A DNA stretch of 64,000 nucleotides from Mortierella sp. BCC40632 (lineage: Eukaryota > Mortierellomycota > Mortierellomycetes > Mortierellales > Mortierellaceae), in the NCBI GenBank assembly GCA_011634665.1, contig WAEK01000003.1, forward strand, positions 874,001 to 938,000. Direction: 5' to 3'. Below the pieces are notes generated by a model. The model was not told the origin of the DNA. It worked only from the letters and a program-made list of their open reading frames with translations, and did not search any database. The position numbers were made by a program, and so were the translations under genes. Within the stretch, counting starts at the first letter, position 1. Each line of letters begins with the position of its first letter. Below, piece after piece: positions 1 through 11,649 of the stretch.

Positions 1-1056
1 CTCCACTCTCCGCCTGTGCTCTTGCACACTACTAGCCTCTCCCTCTCCCCTCTCCCCCCCCCTCCTTTTTTCTTTTTTTTTTTTTTTTTATAGATTCATG
101 TGTAAAAAAAAAAAAGTGTACTTTTTTCAACCGTTATAGATTGAGTAGGTTCCTATTTTGGGGGACAGCAAGAGAGAGATAGAGAGAGAGAGAGAGGAGG
201 GGACAACAAAAAAAAAAAAAAAAACGCGGACGCTCACATTGTTCGTCGGAACTTTCAATTAACCCTACGAATTTGATCCGCACGGCTAAACACTGGTTGG
301 TAGTCCCCCTCTATTCTTTACTTTTTTTCTGCTCAGAGGGATCGGGGTAGTACAAAAACTTTTTTTTTTTTTCTCTCTCTCTCTCTTTTGATCTTTTAGA
401 TGTGGTCGTTGCTCTCTCTCTTTCCTTCTCTTTATCTCTCTTTTTTTTTTCCACCTCTCTCCTAACTCTCCTCTCTCTCCTTCCTCCTCCGATCAGAGAC
501 ATAAAACCGACCACAATAATGAGTCGGTCACAACAACGGCGCAGAAATTCAAAAAAGAGATGGAGGAGGGGTGTCTGTGTGTCGAGGGGGGAAGGAGGAG
601 AAAGAAGGGACACGGGGGCGGGGTGAAGGAGTGGATGGGGTGTGTATATGTGTGTATGTGGGGGTGGAGAAACGGGATGAGAAAAGGAGAAAAAAAAAAA
701 GGCAAAGAGGGACCCTGACCACCGGCCGTTAGGCATCGTTGTTATTATTATTATTATTATCATTACGGGTTGCAAGTTATTACGGTTGTTATTGCTACGT
801 GAATTCATAGGATGAGAAGGATGGAATGAAGGAGGGGGGATGAGGGGAAGGTTCCGCCTTGCTCTGGGACCTCTCGAGGGCGGGAGATACCTCGAATAGA
901 ACACAGGGGCGTTTAAAAAAAAAATGCAGTTGAAATTACATTGTCGCAAATCACGACAGGGGTGTTGTTGTTGTTGCTGTTGTGAATGTGTCAATTTGGG
1001 CACGGACGATATTTCCCATTTTCCTCTCGTGCTCACTTTCTCACTTTCTCGTGTCT
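1..1056. other. Low-complexity intergenic region
   Basis: I see no supportable gene here. The stretch holds poly(T)/poly(A) runs (about 66-89 and 209-224), a GA tract near 174-196, a CT-rich segment at 360-480 and a short TTA repeat near 741-762. Open frames across it translate to Ser/Pro/Phe or Arg/Glu/Lys low complexity with no domain. The right part is the 3' flank of the minus-strand Mid2-like gene. Confidence 0.6.
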
Positions 1057-2810
1057 CTATGACCAGTCTTCACGTCGAAGCGTTCGGAGACTCTTGCCTG
1101 GTCCACGTCCATCTGTCGATGGTCGCGTAAAGTCGGTCGCGTATGACTCGCCTGTGTGTCCTTCGCTTGGAGGCTGTTCCCGGTTCGGGGTCGATGACCG
1201 GACAACAGGTGATCCCGACCGAACAATTGGCGAGGCTGTTGCAATCCTTGGTGAGGCTGTGGTGGCAGCCTGTTCACCATCCTGGCCAAAGAGATCACCA
1301 CCTCGAAGCTTGGTACTGCTCAGGATTGGCGAGTCTGGAAGTGCTTGTGGGTTCTTGCTCGCCCGGCGCTCATCTCGATCGATATGATCAGTGTTGGGCA
1401 CAGGTGGTGTTGGGATGGCGGCAAGGGCAGCAGTGGCAGCAGTGGCAGCAGCGACAGATACCTGGGGTCGATCATATTGCGTCTCCGCGGGCCAGTAACC
1501 TGCACCTTGACTCTGTGAATAAGCAGACGGCAGTGGCTGCGACTGGCTTACGGAAGGGTCCCATGCCTGTGTATACATATCACCATCGTTATAGTAGCCT
1601 GCACTCACGACGGGATCGCCATTGTTGTACATCACCTCAGGTAGGGCCTGGTCATAACCGGCCCGACCAAGACCTGCGGCTCCATAGCCTGCGGCAGCAT
1701 GCTGCTGAAAGTCCTCCTGAAAGATCGTTGGACTGACTCGGTAGGCACCCTGTTGCTGCATGGAATGCTGCTGGGGATAAGGGGCCGAGGCAACATACCC
1801 ATCATGGTATCTCAGGTCCTCCTCGCCATAGCCGCCAGGGTGGTAGGCATGGTGGCCTGCGGTCTGCTGCATCGCGTATGCTCCTGCCTCATAGTCATAC
1901 CCATCGTCGTATTCGGTGGCTCCACCACGGCCACCAGGACTTGAGGCGGTCATACTGATGGGTGCTTCATGACCAATGGTCGGGCTTGGACCCGTCAAGT
2001 AGTTGAGGCTGTTACGGTTCTTGGATGTGGTCGCGGAAGAGAGGCCCTGGAGAGCATCAAAGTTGAGTACGCCTTGGTGCCGGCGCCGGCGACGGTAACA
2101 AAAGACAGTGATTGCGACAATAATTCCTAACGCAGCAACACCCGCGATCGAGCCAACGATCGCCGGGACGTTAGTGTTGGACGAGGACGAGGACGAGCCA
2201 TCGCCCGTAGGGAGGACATTGGGGACAGTAGACGAGCCAGAGATGGAGGGAAGTGAGTTTGTATGCGAGTTGGATGGACGGAAGGTTGAATCATTGGGCT
2301 TCGTTGAGGGGCGGGAAGTGGTGGTAGGGGTGGAAGAGGAGGAACTTGGCAGAGTGGTCGGCGGGATCGTTGGGATGGTCGTTGACGGGACCGTTGACGT
2401 TGGTGGTGAAGATGAAGGTAGTGAGGGCGACAAGCTGGTAGTGGGGGGAGTGGAGGGGGAAGTGACTGGGGGTGTGGACACGTTAGAACTGGAGCTATTA
2501 GAAGTGGGCCCGGTGGGGAGTGTAGTGCTTGGACTGGTGCCTGATGACGATCCAGCAGAGTCGCTTGGAGGAACAGCTGGGTCGCTTGAAGGAGCAACAG
2601 GGTCAGCCTTTGGAAGGAAAAAAAAAGGAAGAGAAAGAGAAAGAGAAAAAGAGAAAGAGAGAGAGGTGAGTTAGAGAGAGCAACGATCGAGAGCTCATGG
2701 CAAAGGTGAAAATAGCAAAGGCAACTTACATTCTGTGCATTGGCGAGTGGGAGTCGTGCCAGGGCAATGGCGGCCAACAGGGGCACCGTTGATGCGAGGA
2801 ATGTGCTCAT
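1057..2810 (-). CDS. Mid2/WSC-like single-pass cell-surface protein
   Basis: Two exons (2810-2730 and 2607-1057) encode 543 aa; the donor is GTAAGT and the junction is in phase 0. Exon 1 is a signal peptide ending in LANAQN. A Ser/Thr/Pro-rich extracellular segment follows (about residues 28-174), likely O-mannosylated. One transmembrane helix (about 175-197) is followed by five arginines, then a roughly 340-residue cytoplasmic tail rich in Tyr, Gly, Gln and Ala. This is the layout of fungal cell-wall stress sensors (Mid2/Wsc) and of Axl2/Msb2-like mucins. I see no Cys-rich WSC domain, so Mid2-like is the safer name. The function as a wall sensor is inferred from architecture only. The tail has no kinase or SH3 domain I can recognise. 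Confidence 0.75.
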
Positions 2811-2965
2811 CGGATCAAGACACTCGCGAGAAAAGAGAAGAGAAGAGAGTTGCGGGCTGTGCCAAGCAGTGGCTGCTGAACAGACAGAATGAGCAAATGG
2901 GGTGGATAGGAATTGAGGAATGGGATCGAGATCAAGAGTGGGATCAAGAGAAGAGAAGAGAGGAG

Positions 2966-2996
<31 letters not shown>

Positions 2997-3320
2997 GAGT
3001 AGAGAGAGAGAGAGAAGAGTGCGGATGTGGAAGAAGGAAAGAAAGAAAAAAAAGAGTCGGGCGGCAGGCAGGGGAGAGAGTGAGTGAGTGAGTGAGCGAG
3101 CGAGAGGGGTGCGTGTCCTTGGCCAGGGCGGTGTTACTAAGTTGCTCTTTCTTTTTCTTTCTTTCTCTCTCTCTCTCTCGATTGCTATTGTTGCATCTGC
3201 TGTTGAAGTAATGCGGTGCTGCCGTTGCCTTGCTGCTCTTCGCTGTATCACCAAAACTGTACACGCGGTGGCCTTGCGATGATGTCGTGGCCTGAGAGCC
3301 GCATGGCCCTTTACATCTTT

Positions 3321-3357
<37 letters not shown>

Positions 3358-6300
3358 TCTTGCTCCTCTCACTCTATCCATTCTTTTGCATCTCCTCTAG
3401 TCTCGCAGTCCTTGCCCTGCCAAGTCTTCGAGGTCCCAGATTTGTTCCCACTGGCACCTCCTCACTCACCCTTGGCACTCACCCTGCCTCTGCCAGGGGC
3501 CTGCTCCCCCTCCTCTTCTTCCCCCTCGCCCTGAGATGAGTGTTGTGAGAAAAAGGGTGCGAGTCATGCCTTGGATTTGGCTGGCTGGCTGGTTTTCTTT
3601 TCCTTTTTATTCGCACGACGCCTTCACTGCTTGTTCGACGACAGGTACTCGACCATAAAAATAATTACGCCAACAACATTGGGTAGGGTCAAAAAAGTAG
3701 TAAGGTCAGTAAAATGCGCCGAGCGGCACAAGTAGCCTGTGCGGGAGAGACCGTGGGCGTCGGAGCACTAAGGTCGTTCTCTTCTTCTGTTTGCTTACTC
3801 TACCCCCTTTGTCTCTACCCACCTGTCCTGCAAAAAGAAAAAGAAAAAAGTGCGGGAAACGGAAAAAGACAGAGAAGAGAGAGAGAAAGAGAGAGAGGGA
3901 GAGAGGGAGAGAGAGAGAGGAATGGGCGATGAGTTACTCTGGTCGAGTGAAATCACGCCAGGGACAAACCCCGGCTGGGTGAATGAGAGAGAGAGAGAAA
4001 GATAGTCTTTTCACGCGCAGGTTAAAAATAGCGTCATTCCATCACTTGTTTCTCGACTCAAATGTGTCTCTCGTCCCTGACTTGTCCTGGCTCCGGTCAC
4101 TTGCCCAGGTTGAACCGCTAGCGCAGCTGTCATCCAGCCTTGCTCTGCCCTTCTGTCTGCCTGTCTATCAGTCTGTCCATCTGTCCGTCCGTTTGTCCGT
4201 TTGTCCACCCGGCCCCCCATCAATTCGTCCGGTTGTTGGGCTCCTGCCTAGTCCAGATTTGGGCCCAGAGAGAAAAAGAGAATTTGAATGAGAGATCAAG
4301 CCCGGTCTTTGAGCTCTATTCCCCGTCTAGAGAACAGAGGGCAAACAAGACCTAAAAGCGGGGCCGGTGAGGAAGAGCTGGGGTAGACAAAGGCGCGGAG
4401 CTGTGCCCTCGTCAATCTGCAGTCGGAAATTACAACGCCCTTTGAGCGTGGATCCATGAACCATCGACCAACGGTCCGAATGCTGCTCTTCATACATCTA
4501 AGGATACATGTGTCGATGGGCAGGCGATGCACCATGCCCTTGGCTCTACTGTACACATCGCCTCAACCCAGTCTGCTCTTGGAAGGAGTTTCATTGCATC
4601 TTGTCTTTGTTCCTCTCTCTCCGCACTCGACTGAGCAGAGTCGGGTGCCATCCCATATGCCTCACAGCCCATGTCCCCCGTTCTCTCCACAAGCCTCTCT
4701 TGACTAATGGAAAGAAGAGAAGTAGGGTAAAGGGAGGAGGGTGAAGGGAAAGGATTGCGCCATGCAATTGTGTCCGCGGGGGAGACAGCTTCTCACCTCT
4801 TTTACCAAGGATCTACTTTTCTTTTTTATCGTCTCCAGAGGGCACTGAGCGCGCCACACCCTTTCTTTCCCGTTACCCTAATTGTTTTTTCGCTCTTTCC
4901 GATATGCGCCCAAACCACATCTACAAGATGCCTTTGCCACCAAGCACCTTGTGTCCATTGACCATCCAAAACCTTGCAGCACGATTTAGAGCACTGACAT
5001 AGCCCTCGTTCTTGTTTCTTTTGCACAACAAACAGAGTCGACGATCGCGAAGGGTCCTCTGTTATTCTTCTTCCGCAAAAAAGCGCATGGGGCACAGATA
5101 TCTATTCAGGCACCGAGCAGTCTTGTGGGCAGGGTAGGACTCCAATTGGAGGGGGGACGGGGCCACCATTGAGTTTCAATTCACCCCTCCGTGCCATGTG
5201 TACTGTGTACTGCCGCAGCCTCCTCGCCACCTTCATTATTCGGTCATCCTTTGTATCCTTCACTGCTATTCACTCTTATTAAACACTCGTTCTCGCATCT
5301 CTGTTAAAAAAAAAAAAAAAAAAAAAGTAGAGACCAATAATCCCATTGGCGATCCGTTTGTTGCCCTATACATTGAAGAATGGCTATTGGAATGCATACT
5401 CTTGGACTTTACCCATTTGATCTCAAGCTCCTTCCTTTCTGGGATATTGCCCTCATCCTTTCTTCTGAACATTTTGCCACCTAAGTTCATCTCAAACGAG
5501 ATCTTTTTTTTTTTTCGCTTTCTATTCCGCCTTCTTCTCCGCCTCCGAGCGCCGACAGGCATCGCCATTGTTCACATCAACGAATACAGAAGATCGATCG
5601 AGTGAGTAAGGAGAAGATAAAGAAATCGGTAAGACTGAATGCCGGAAAGCGAGGAGCTGGGTATAAAACTAGTCCATTGCTGCCCACCTGATGGATGTCA
5701 TATTTGCATTGACTGTAAGCTCAGTCGCTGTTGTGGGCCACGTTTTTTTTTTTTTTCCTTCTCGGTTTCCCTGGACGCGTTTTTTATATTCTTGAATTCA
5801 TGGTGTTATTGAAACGAAGTGAATTATCATATTGAAAACACATTGACACTAAGGCAAACAGGGCATATTGATATCAGCTAGTAGGATGTTGTACCAAAGA
5901 AGAAAAAGAACCATTCGTGCATTAGAAAGGCAAAGAGAAAGACAACGCCTCCTACGAGAGACACTTCATTGATCTTCTGCACCTTTCCCCCTCCTCACCC
6001 CCTATTCTCACGGACAACGTGCGCATCTCTGCGCCCTGGATTCAATGCAAACCGCTATCTGGAATCGTACATGAATGCAACTGAATTGGTCAAGAGCCCC
6101 TGAGGAGATTCATATCAGACTTGAAGATCAAGGAGACCAAGGAAAAAGAAAAATTACACCGCAGCATATCAACAAATCTCTTCAAAGCATTACACCAAGG
6201 CTGTTCTTCATGATGGATTCCGAGAAAGAGTCGAAGAAGCGCTTATTAAAGCTGTCTAAAAGGTGAGTGCCTTGGCTAGGCGTACAATAGCCACGAATAG

Positions 6301-6536
6301 TGAGTAGAGTCGAGAATAAGAAAAAGTGGGCGAAGAAAGAGAAAGCAAAATCTTGCTTTGATAAGAACAAACAGAAAGATTAGAAGCGTCTAAATGTTGT
6401 GCTTGGACCTCACACCCCTTTCCCACCGTCAATCATAGATGGGATTGTTTTTTTTTTTTTTTAAAAAAATCTATTTTGGTTCATCGGACACGCCTTGGTC
6501 GAGGCCCCTTTATTCTTGGAAAGGGGAGGGGTCAAA
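2811..6536. other. Long intergenic region with microsatellites and coding debris
   Basis: About 3.7 kb with no gene I can support. It contains GA-rich sequence at 2950-3015 (5' side of the Mid2-like gene), a TC microsatellite at 3325-3355, GA tracts near 3870-3920, a run of TGTC/TGTY units at 4150-4205 and A/T homopolymers (5305-5327). At 5880-6265 the plus strand carries coding-like pieces in several frames, ending at a good donor (AAAAG|GTGAGT at 6261-6267), but no full gene can be built. Confidence 0.5.
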
Positions 6537-7770
6537 TTAAAGCATATGGTAGATGGCTTCGAAAATCTTGGAGTGTACCTTGGTGGAAGAATGGAATCCA
6601 TCATAGTAAAAATGGTTTCCAGGGTTGTTGCACACCGTTTTGTAATCGTTGCTCACACAACCCTTCTTCACATCAGTAATTCCCATCTTTCGCAACATCT
6701 TGGGTTCGTAAAGCGCCGAGTACAACTTGGTCAAGTCCAGGAATCCAATCAACACTTTGTTAACGTCCGAATGCTTGTTTCGTCGGAAAGGACGACCCTC
6801 ATCCTCCACTGGACCATACAGCTTCTCCATACTGGGTCGGAATTCAGTCTTGTAGAGCAAAGTCATCTTTGCAGACAGATCCGAGTAGATCTTTGCCGTG
6901 GATGGATCCTCAAAGTAAGGCATCAAACCAATGTCCATGTTCTGGAGCACCAAAATGTTACGAGCTCCTAGCTCGACCAGTTGATTCACTCCACGTTCAA
7001 TCTCATGGAGCACCGCCTGAGGACCAAGAGTGACGTTAAAGAAGTAATCGTTACCCTGGAGACTGACAATGTAAAGTGTTTGACTGGCTTCCTTGGGCGA
7101 GAGTTTCTCGGGCACGTACAAAGTCTCGATCTGTTGGATAAATCCAGGCACAGGGATGTTCGAAGTAGGTCCACTGTATCCTTGAACCAGAGTGTTGCTC
7201 GATGTGGCGCCGCCATAAGCGTAGTTGATTAGGTTATACCTTTTCGCTCTGGCAACCTGAGTTGAGGTGCATGAAATGTGTAACAAACGGATGTCCCGCA
7301 GCAGGGGAGACACCACAATGATTCATACGAACCATGGGAAAAAAAAACACACACATGTCAGTTAAAAAAAGAAAAAAAGGCTATTTGACTGTGATTGGAA
7401 GGGAGAAGAAGAAGAAGAGGAGGGGGAGGAGGGTGAGGTAAAAACAAGACTGCACAACCCCCGTCAAGGGTTTCTGCCTCCAAACAATGAGACTCTTCTG
7501 ACAAGAGGGCAGAGTACTCATGACACCTACAAAGTCGGTATAGATTGGGCCATTAGAGAAGCGACCATGATAGTACCATGGAAGAGGCCATGTGTGGTTA
7601 GAGAGACGGTAGACGTTGCCAGTGTCCGAGTACGAGTCGCCAAAGACAACCAAGTTTTTAAAGTGAGGCGCGGAAGAACAGCCGGGCTTGGTCGGAGCCG
7701 AGGAGACAAACCCTGTTGTTGCAAGGGTAGAGAGGGCAACGGCAATGACAGTGACGAAGTGTGGCAGCAT
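6537..7770 (-). CDS. Secreted SGNH/GDSL esterase (CE16-like)
   Basis: Two exons (7770-7531 and 7256-6537) encode 319 aa; the donor is GTAGGT, the acceptor is CTCAG and the phase is 0. The protein starts with a signal peptide of about 24 residues. The GDSL block [10 protein letters not shown] carries the nucleophile Ser. GGATSS follows directly after the splice junction, VSLQGND supplies the oxyanion Asn, and the C-terminal DGFHSS supplies the catalytic Asp and His, so all four SGNH blocks are present. Fungal relatives are GDSL lipases and carbohydrate esterase family 16 acetylesterases acting on plant-wall oligosaccharides. Substrate cannot be told from sequence. It lies in tandem with YOS9, about 0.5 kb upstream. 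Length is normal for the family. Confidence 0.85.
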
Positions 7771-8278
7771 TGTCAAAGGAAGAGGGGAGGGGTGATGAGG
7801 AGAGAGGGGAGAGGAGAAAGAGTGGAGAGAACAGAGTGACTGGACAGAGGAGAAAAGAAAGAAGCGCGGACAGATCCGCCGGCAGTTATTTTTTAAAAAA
7901 AAAAAAAAAAAAAAAAAAGTCCAAACAACAAGAACACGACATGCATCAGCCTGGGAGCCCTGTCCGTCGACCATGTTCTAGATCACAGAAGTCTGCGCTG
8001 CAGGGGATACACAAAGGATCGTTACCCTGCTCTTATTCCCCCCGCCCCCTATCCTTGTCGCAAATGACCTTTCTTGCATACGTTCCAAGGATCGTCAGCA
8101 AAAACATTTGTCTGCCTAGCATGAGTGAAAGGGGGGGAAAGTGGGCGATATTCTCGTATCCTTCGAGTTCATACTGGATCAGGGTCAACCATCTTTATTC
8201 TTCAACCACCCGCTCCTTCTCGGTAGAGGAGCCGTTTTGCAGGCGCTTTTTTTTTTTTTTTTTTTTTTTTACCCCGTC
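7771..8278. other. Intergenic region between YOS9 and the esterase
   Basis: It holds the promoter and 5' leader of the esterase and the 3' end of YOS9. A long A run lies at about 7894-7918 and a T run at about 8248-8270. No gene is seen. Confidence 0.6.
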
Positions 8279-10592
8279 TTAGTTATTCCTTTTCTTCTTC
8301 TTGTCCTTGGATTGTCCATTGTCATGCGCACTGCCAGCAGCACTAGCCTTTTGAGCGTCCAAATGGCTCAAGAGTGATCCAATATCAATCCTGTCCAAAA
8401 AGTCGTCGTCCTTCTTGTTGGGCTTGGTCTCTGAACCCTGCGGAGATGCTCCCTGCTTGCCAACTTGCTTCTTCTGAGTCTCTTCCTGACGACTCTTGGC
8501 ATGTGCCTCAACAAAGGCGTCAACAAGCATCTGAATAACTTCCTGAGAGTCATCTTTGATCACTTTTGCAGTCTTTTTCTTCGTCTTTTGTTCACCTTCC
8601 ATAGATGAGTCGGCTTCCTTGGTCGTTTGGCCATTAGATTGCGACCCAAGGAGTGCTTCAATCAGGGCGTCATCCTCCAAATGCTGGCCATTCTGGTCGA
8701 TTCCGTAAAACTTGAACTGGCTATCCTGACCTTTCAATGCATTCTCCATCTGCTCCAAAGTCTTTTTCTCGTCTACACTCAGAGGCGCCTTCAACTCCTC
8801 AATATACTTGTCAAGCATACCAATCATTTCATCCAACCTCTCCATCTGCTTGATTCTGGCTTCCATCTCTGGTGTCATTCCTGCTTTCCTTGGCTGCCCT
8901 TTGCTTTTGCCCGAGGCTGCATCCTTGAGCGCTGTCTCTGGAACAGCCTCTGGCTGAGGTGGAGTGATTTCCGAGCCCTCCTGGAGTGATGGCTCTTTGG
9001 GAGTGGCTACCTGCTGCTGATCGTGAATGCCGCCAAATTGAATCTGTCCATTCGACTCTTCCTGCAAAAGAGGCAATGCCTCCGTACCGCCATCAATTGT
9101 CTCCTGACTCGAAGTAGCGGCCATGATCCGTTCGTAGATTTCATCCGAGACAATCGGCCTACAGCTGATCTTGTTGGCTTCTGGCACTGGCGTGTTCTTA
9201 AAAGCAATGTCCGTACACAAGCGAGGTGAGTAAATCACCATGATATAGGAACAAATTGAGGGTTCGATTACGATACTGATTTGGTCCACCAGGACATTTC
9301 CGCATTGATACTATTGCCCAGCCATGTCACAAAGAGGTTCAAAGCGATTTAGTACATTGCATTTGTCCTTTGCCATCTTAGTAGGCTGATCAAGCATAGG
9401 TGTAACTTTTTTCTTTTTTTCTTTCTCTTTACCTGGACCTCGACTTGACGCGCTCTGAGAGTGAGATCACAGGTGTCTCCATCGCCCCATCGCTGAACAA
9501 GATATCTACGCTCATGGGTAGTCTCAAGCTCGGTCTTGGTTCCCGATTTTTGTGCTGTCAAAGAGAGTCGTTTCTGGACAGAGGATCCACTGTCTGATTG
9601 ATCCTGTGGCTCCTGACCTGATTTGTAGACGGCCATAAGAAAAGTCATTTCACGACTCTCGGGGACGATTTGTCCCTTAACGATGACTCCATGATACTGT
9701 CGAATGTGATTCTTGTGGCAATATTCGTACGTCCAGTATCCGATAGTCTATCAAGTAAATTTAAGGATGGAGTGTTCAGCGCAAAGCATGAGAAATAAAT
9801 TCTTGTCATTAGTCTTAGAACACTTAGATTTTTTTTTTTGCTAGTTTAATAAACAATCAAACAGAAATGCAAATTACCGTTCGAAGACATCGCCCCGTCA
9901 AATGGTCCAGGAGTTCCAAACCACGCTTCACACTTTGTCGTTCCTCTTCCTCAATTTCCTCTGGAGTTTTTACGACCTCGGGCACCTTCTCGGGGACCAT
10001 TTCCGAAGGGATAGTGCAAGACCATCGCCGGCCATCAGCTCCTGTCATAATGATACTTGACGAAAGATCAAATGATTCACCTGGCAAAGCTGATGTTCCC
10101 ATCTTGGCGGATTCATCCGGGAAGGTTGTTGTGGTGTCTTGGTGGTTCTGTTCGACAAGTTCCTCTGTCTCAGACCCAGCTTTCTGGATCAACTGGAGAA
10201 ACGGAAGAGAAAACAAAATGACAAGATTCGACAGAACAAAACAAAACAAAGAAAAAAAAAAGTATCCGGTTCTCTCGTCAGCATCAGCGTCTCTGTTTTT
10301 CAATAAAGTGCTTGTTGAGGACCACTATTGAGCGGGTACGGACCTTTTGGTCCCTTGGTTGCTTTGGCCGACGATGAGAGTTTCCTTGCCGAAGCCTTGC
10401 AGGGCCTATGGCCGAAGCTGGTATGAGCTCGTCAAGGTACTGGACATGGTACTGAGGGTGGGCCAGTAGGTCCTTGTACACAAACCCAACCGAAAACGAT
10501 TCTACAGGAGTGATGAAGCCTGGACCTGTCCAGAGGGTGAGGGCACACGCGGCGATGACCGCCTGTGAGAGCGAGATGACCATGGGCCGCAT
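8279..10592 (-). CDS. YOS9: ER quality-control lectin OS-9/Yos9
   Basis: Four exons (10592-10344, 10192-9878, 9747-9433, 9310-8279), all joined in phase 0, give 636 aa. A signal peptide (about 1-32) leads into the family's N-terminal motif (LLAHPQYHVQYLDE). The mannose-6-phosphate receptor homology (MRH) domain spans about 135-320. It contains WSCTIP, then GYWTYEYCHKNHIRQYH with the glycan-contact Trp and Gln, then CDLTLRARQVEVQ and a final SICSYIMVIYSPRLC. Yos9/OS-9 reads trimmed N-glycans on misfolded ER proteins and hands them to the Hrd1 ubiquitin ligase. The C-terminal half (about 330-636) is Gln/Glu/Lys-rich and ends in a lysine cluster, with no HDEL-type retrieval signal. The exon 1 donor (AAG|GTCCGT) is weak but is the only one that keeps frame. 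Confidence 0.88.
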
Positions 10593-11649
10593 GACAAATA
10601 GTCCTTGAGGCGGATGGTGCAGGGACAGGGTGGGGTGTGGGGTGAATGAAATAAAGAGTTAAGAGTCGGCCGTGATGCATGCAACGGACTGATAGCCCAG
10701 TGGCGTGGCTGTGAAGTGGAGATATGCGATAGGCCCGTTTTTTTTTTCCCTTGGATGCTCTTGTGTTTGCATTAACCTGTCTAGGCGTTGACTAGGATTG
10801 CAAAGACATTGAGTGGATGCATCCATGCTGATCCACTCCCCAAAATGCAGCAGCTACAGCCGAGTTGCCAGCAATGGGACCGCATGCCCAACCCATTGGC
10901 TCATGATGATTCCGCAGACAGTCCTGTCTGGTCTTTCATCTCCACTCCAATCAGATCGAGGCTGGGGGGATTGCAGGGGGCAGACAAGAGAAAGAGAGAG
11001 ACAGAGAGACAGACGAGAGAGAGAGCGAGCGGGGGACGCATATTAAGGGCGTTTGCCTGTGGTTGGTCCACTCGTTGCATTTGGGATCAAAAATGCGACT
11101 CTTGCCTGGACGAACTGATCCTCCTCTTTCTCTCTCTCTCTTTCACTCTCATACGCACTGCATTTCGTTTCCAAGAAAAAAAAAGCAAAAAAAAAAAAAA
11201 GCAATCACCTTGAACCCCATCGCCGCATCAGCAACTCTGTTTTCAGGACACTAAAATCGACCCTTCTATTTGACAAGACAAGAACAAAGCTCTGCTCCTC
11301 GTACCAAGCTCTGTCTTTGCTTGTCGTCGCGCCCTCTCCGCCCGCTTCATTCACCTGTCCCTAGTTCTCCGTTCACTACACTCTCCTCAGAATCGTCACT
11401 ACCACCGCCGCCGCTATCAATTTCCCACAGCGACTGGCTTGTCGATCTCGATCCGCCATCGTCTCCTCGGGACCATCTGCCCATTCAACCTCATAACCCG
11501 ACACTGTTCTATACTTTCTTGCTCCACCAATCCGCCTCGTCCATCATCTCAGAGGAGCCACATTCACCCTCTGATCCATCGACATTTCTGTTCTATCAAT
11601 CCTTGACGACTTGATCCAAAGAAAAAACCGCATCCATAATTCATCGACA
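10593..11649. promoter_or_regulatory. Divergent intergenic region, YOS9 and DHH1
   Basis: About 1 kb between two divergent genes. It has GA and CT stretches (10990-11030, 11130-11150) and A-rich runs near 11175-11202. The DHH1 side is pyrimidine-rich and probably holds its 5' UTR. I see no clear TATA box or named operator. Confidence 0.45.

Noticed and set aside
311..1036. A 241-codon minus-strand open frame at the left edge
   Set aside because: It translates to Phe/Ser/Pro/His and then Arg/Glu/Lys low complexity across CT/GA repeats. No domain, splice or start context supports it.
2127..3254. A 375-codon minus-strand frame overlapping the Mid2-like gene
   Set aside because: Its downstream part is an out-of-frame shadow of the real exon 2. 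The true gene is the spliced frame with signal peptide and transmembrane helix.
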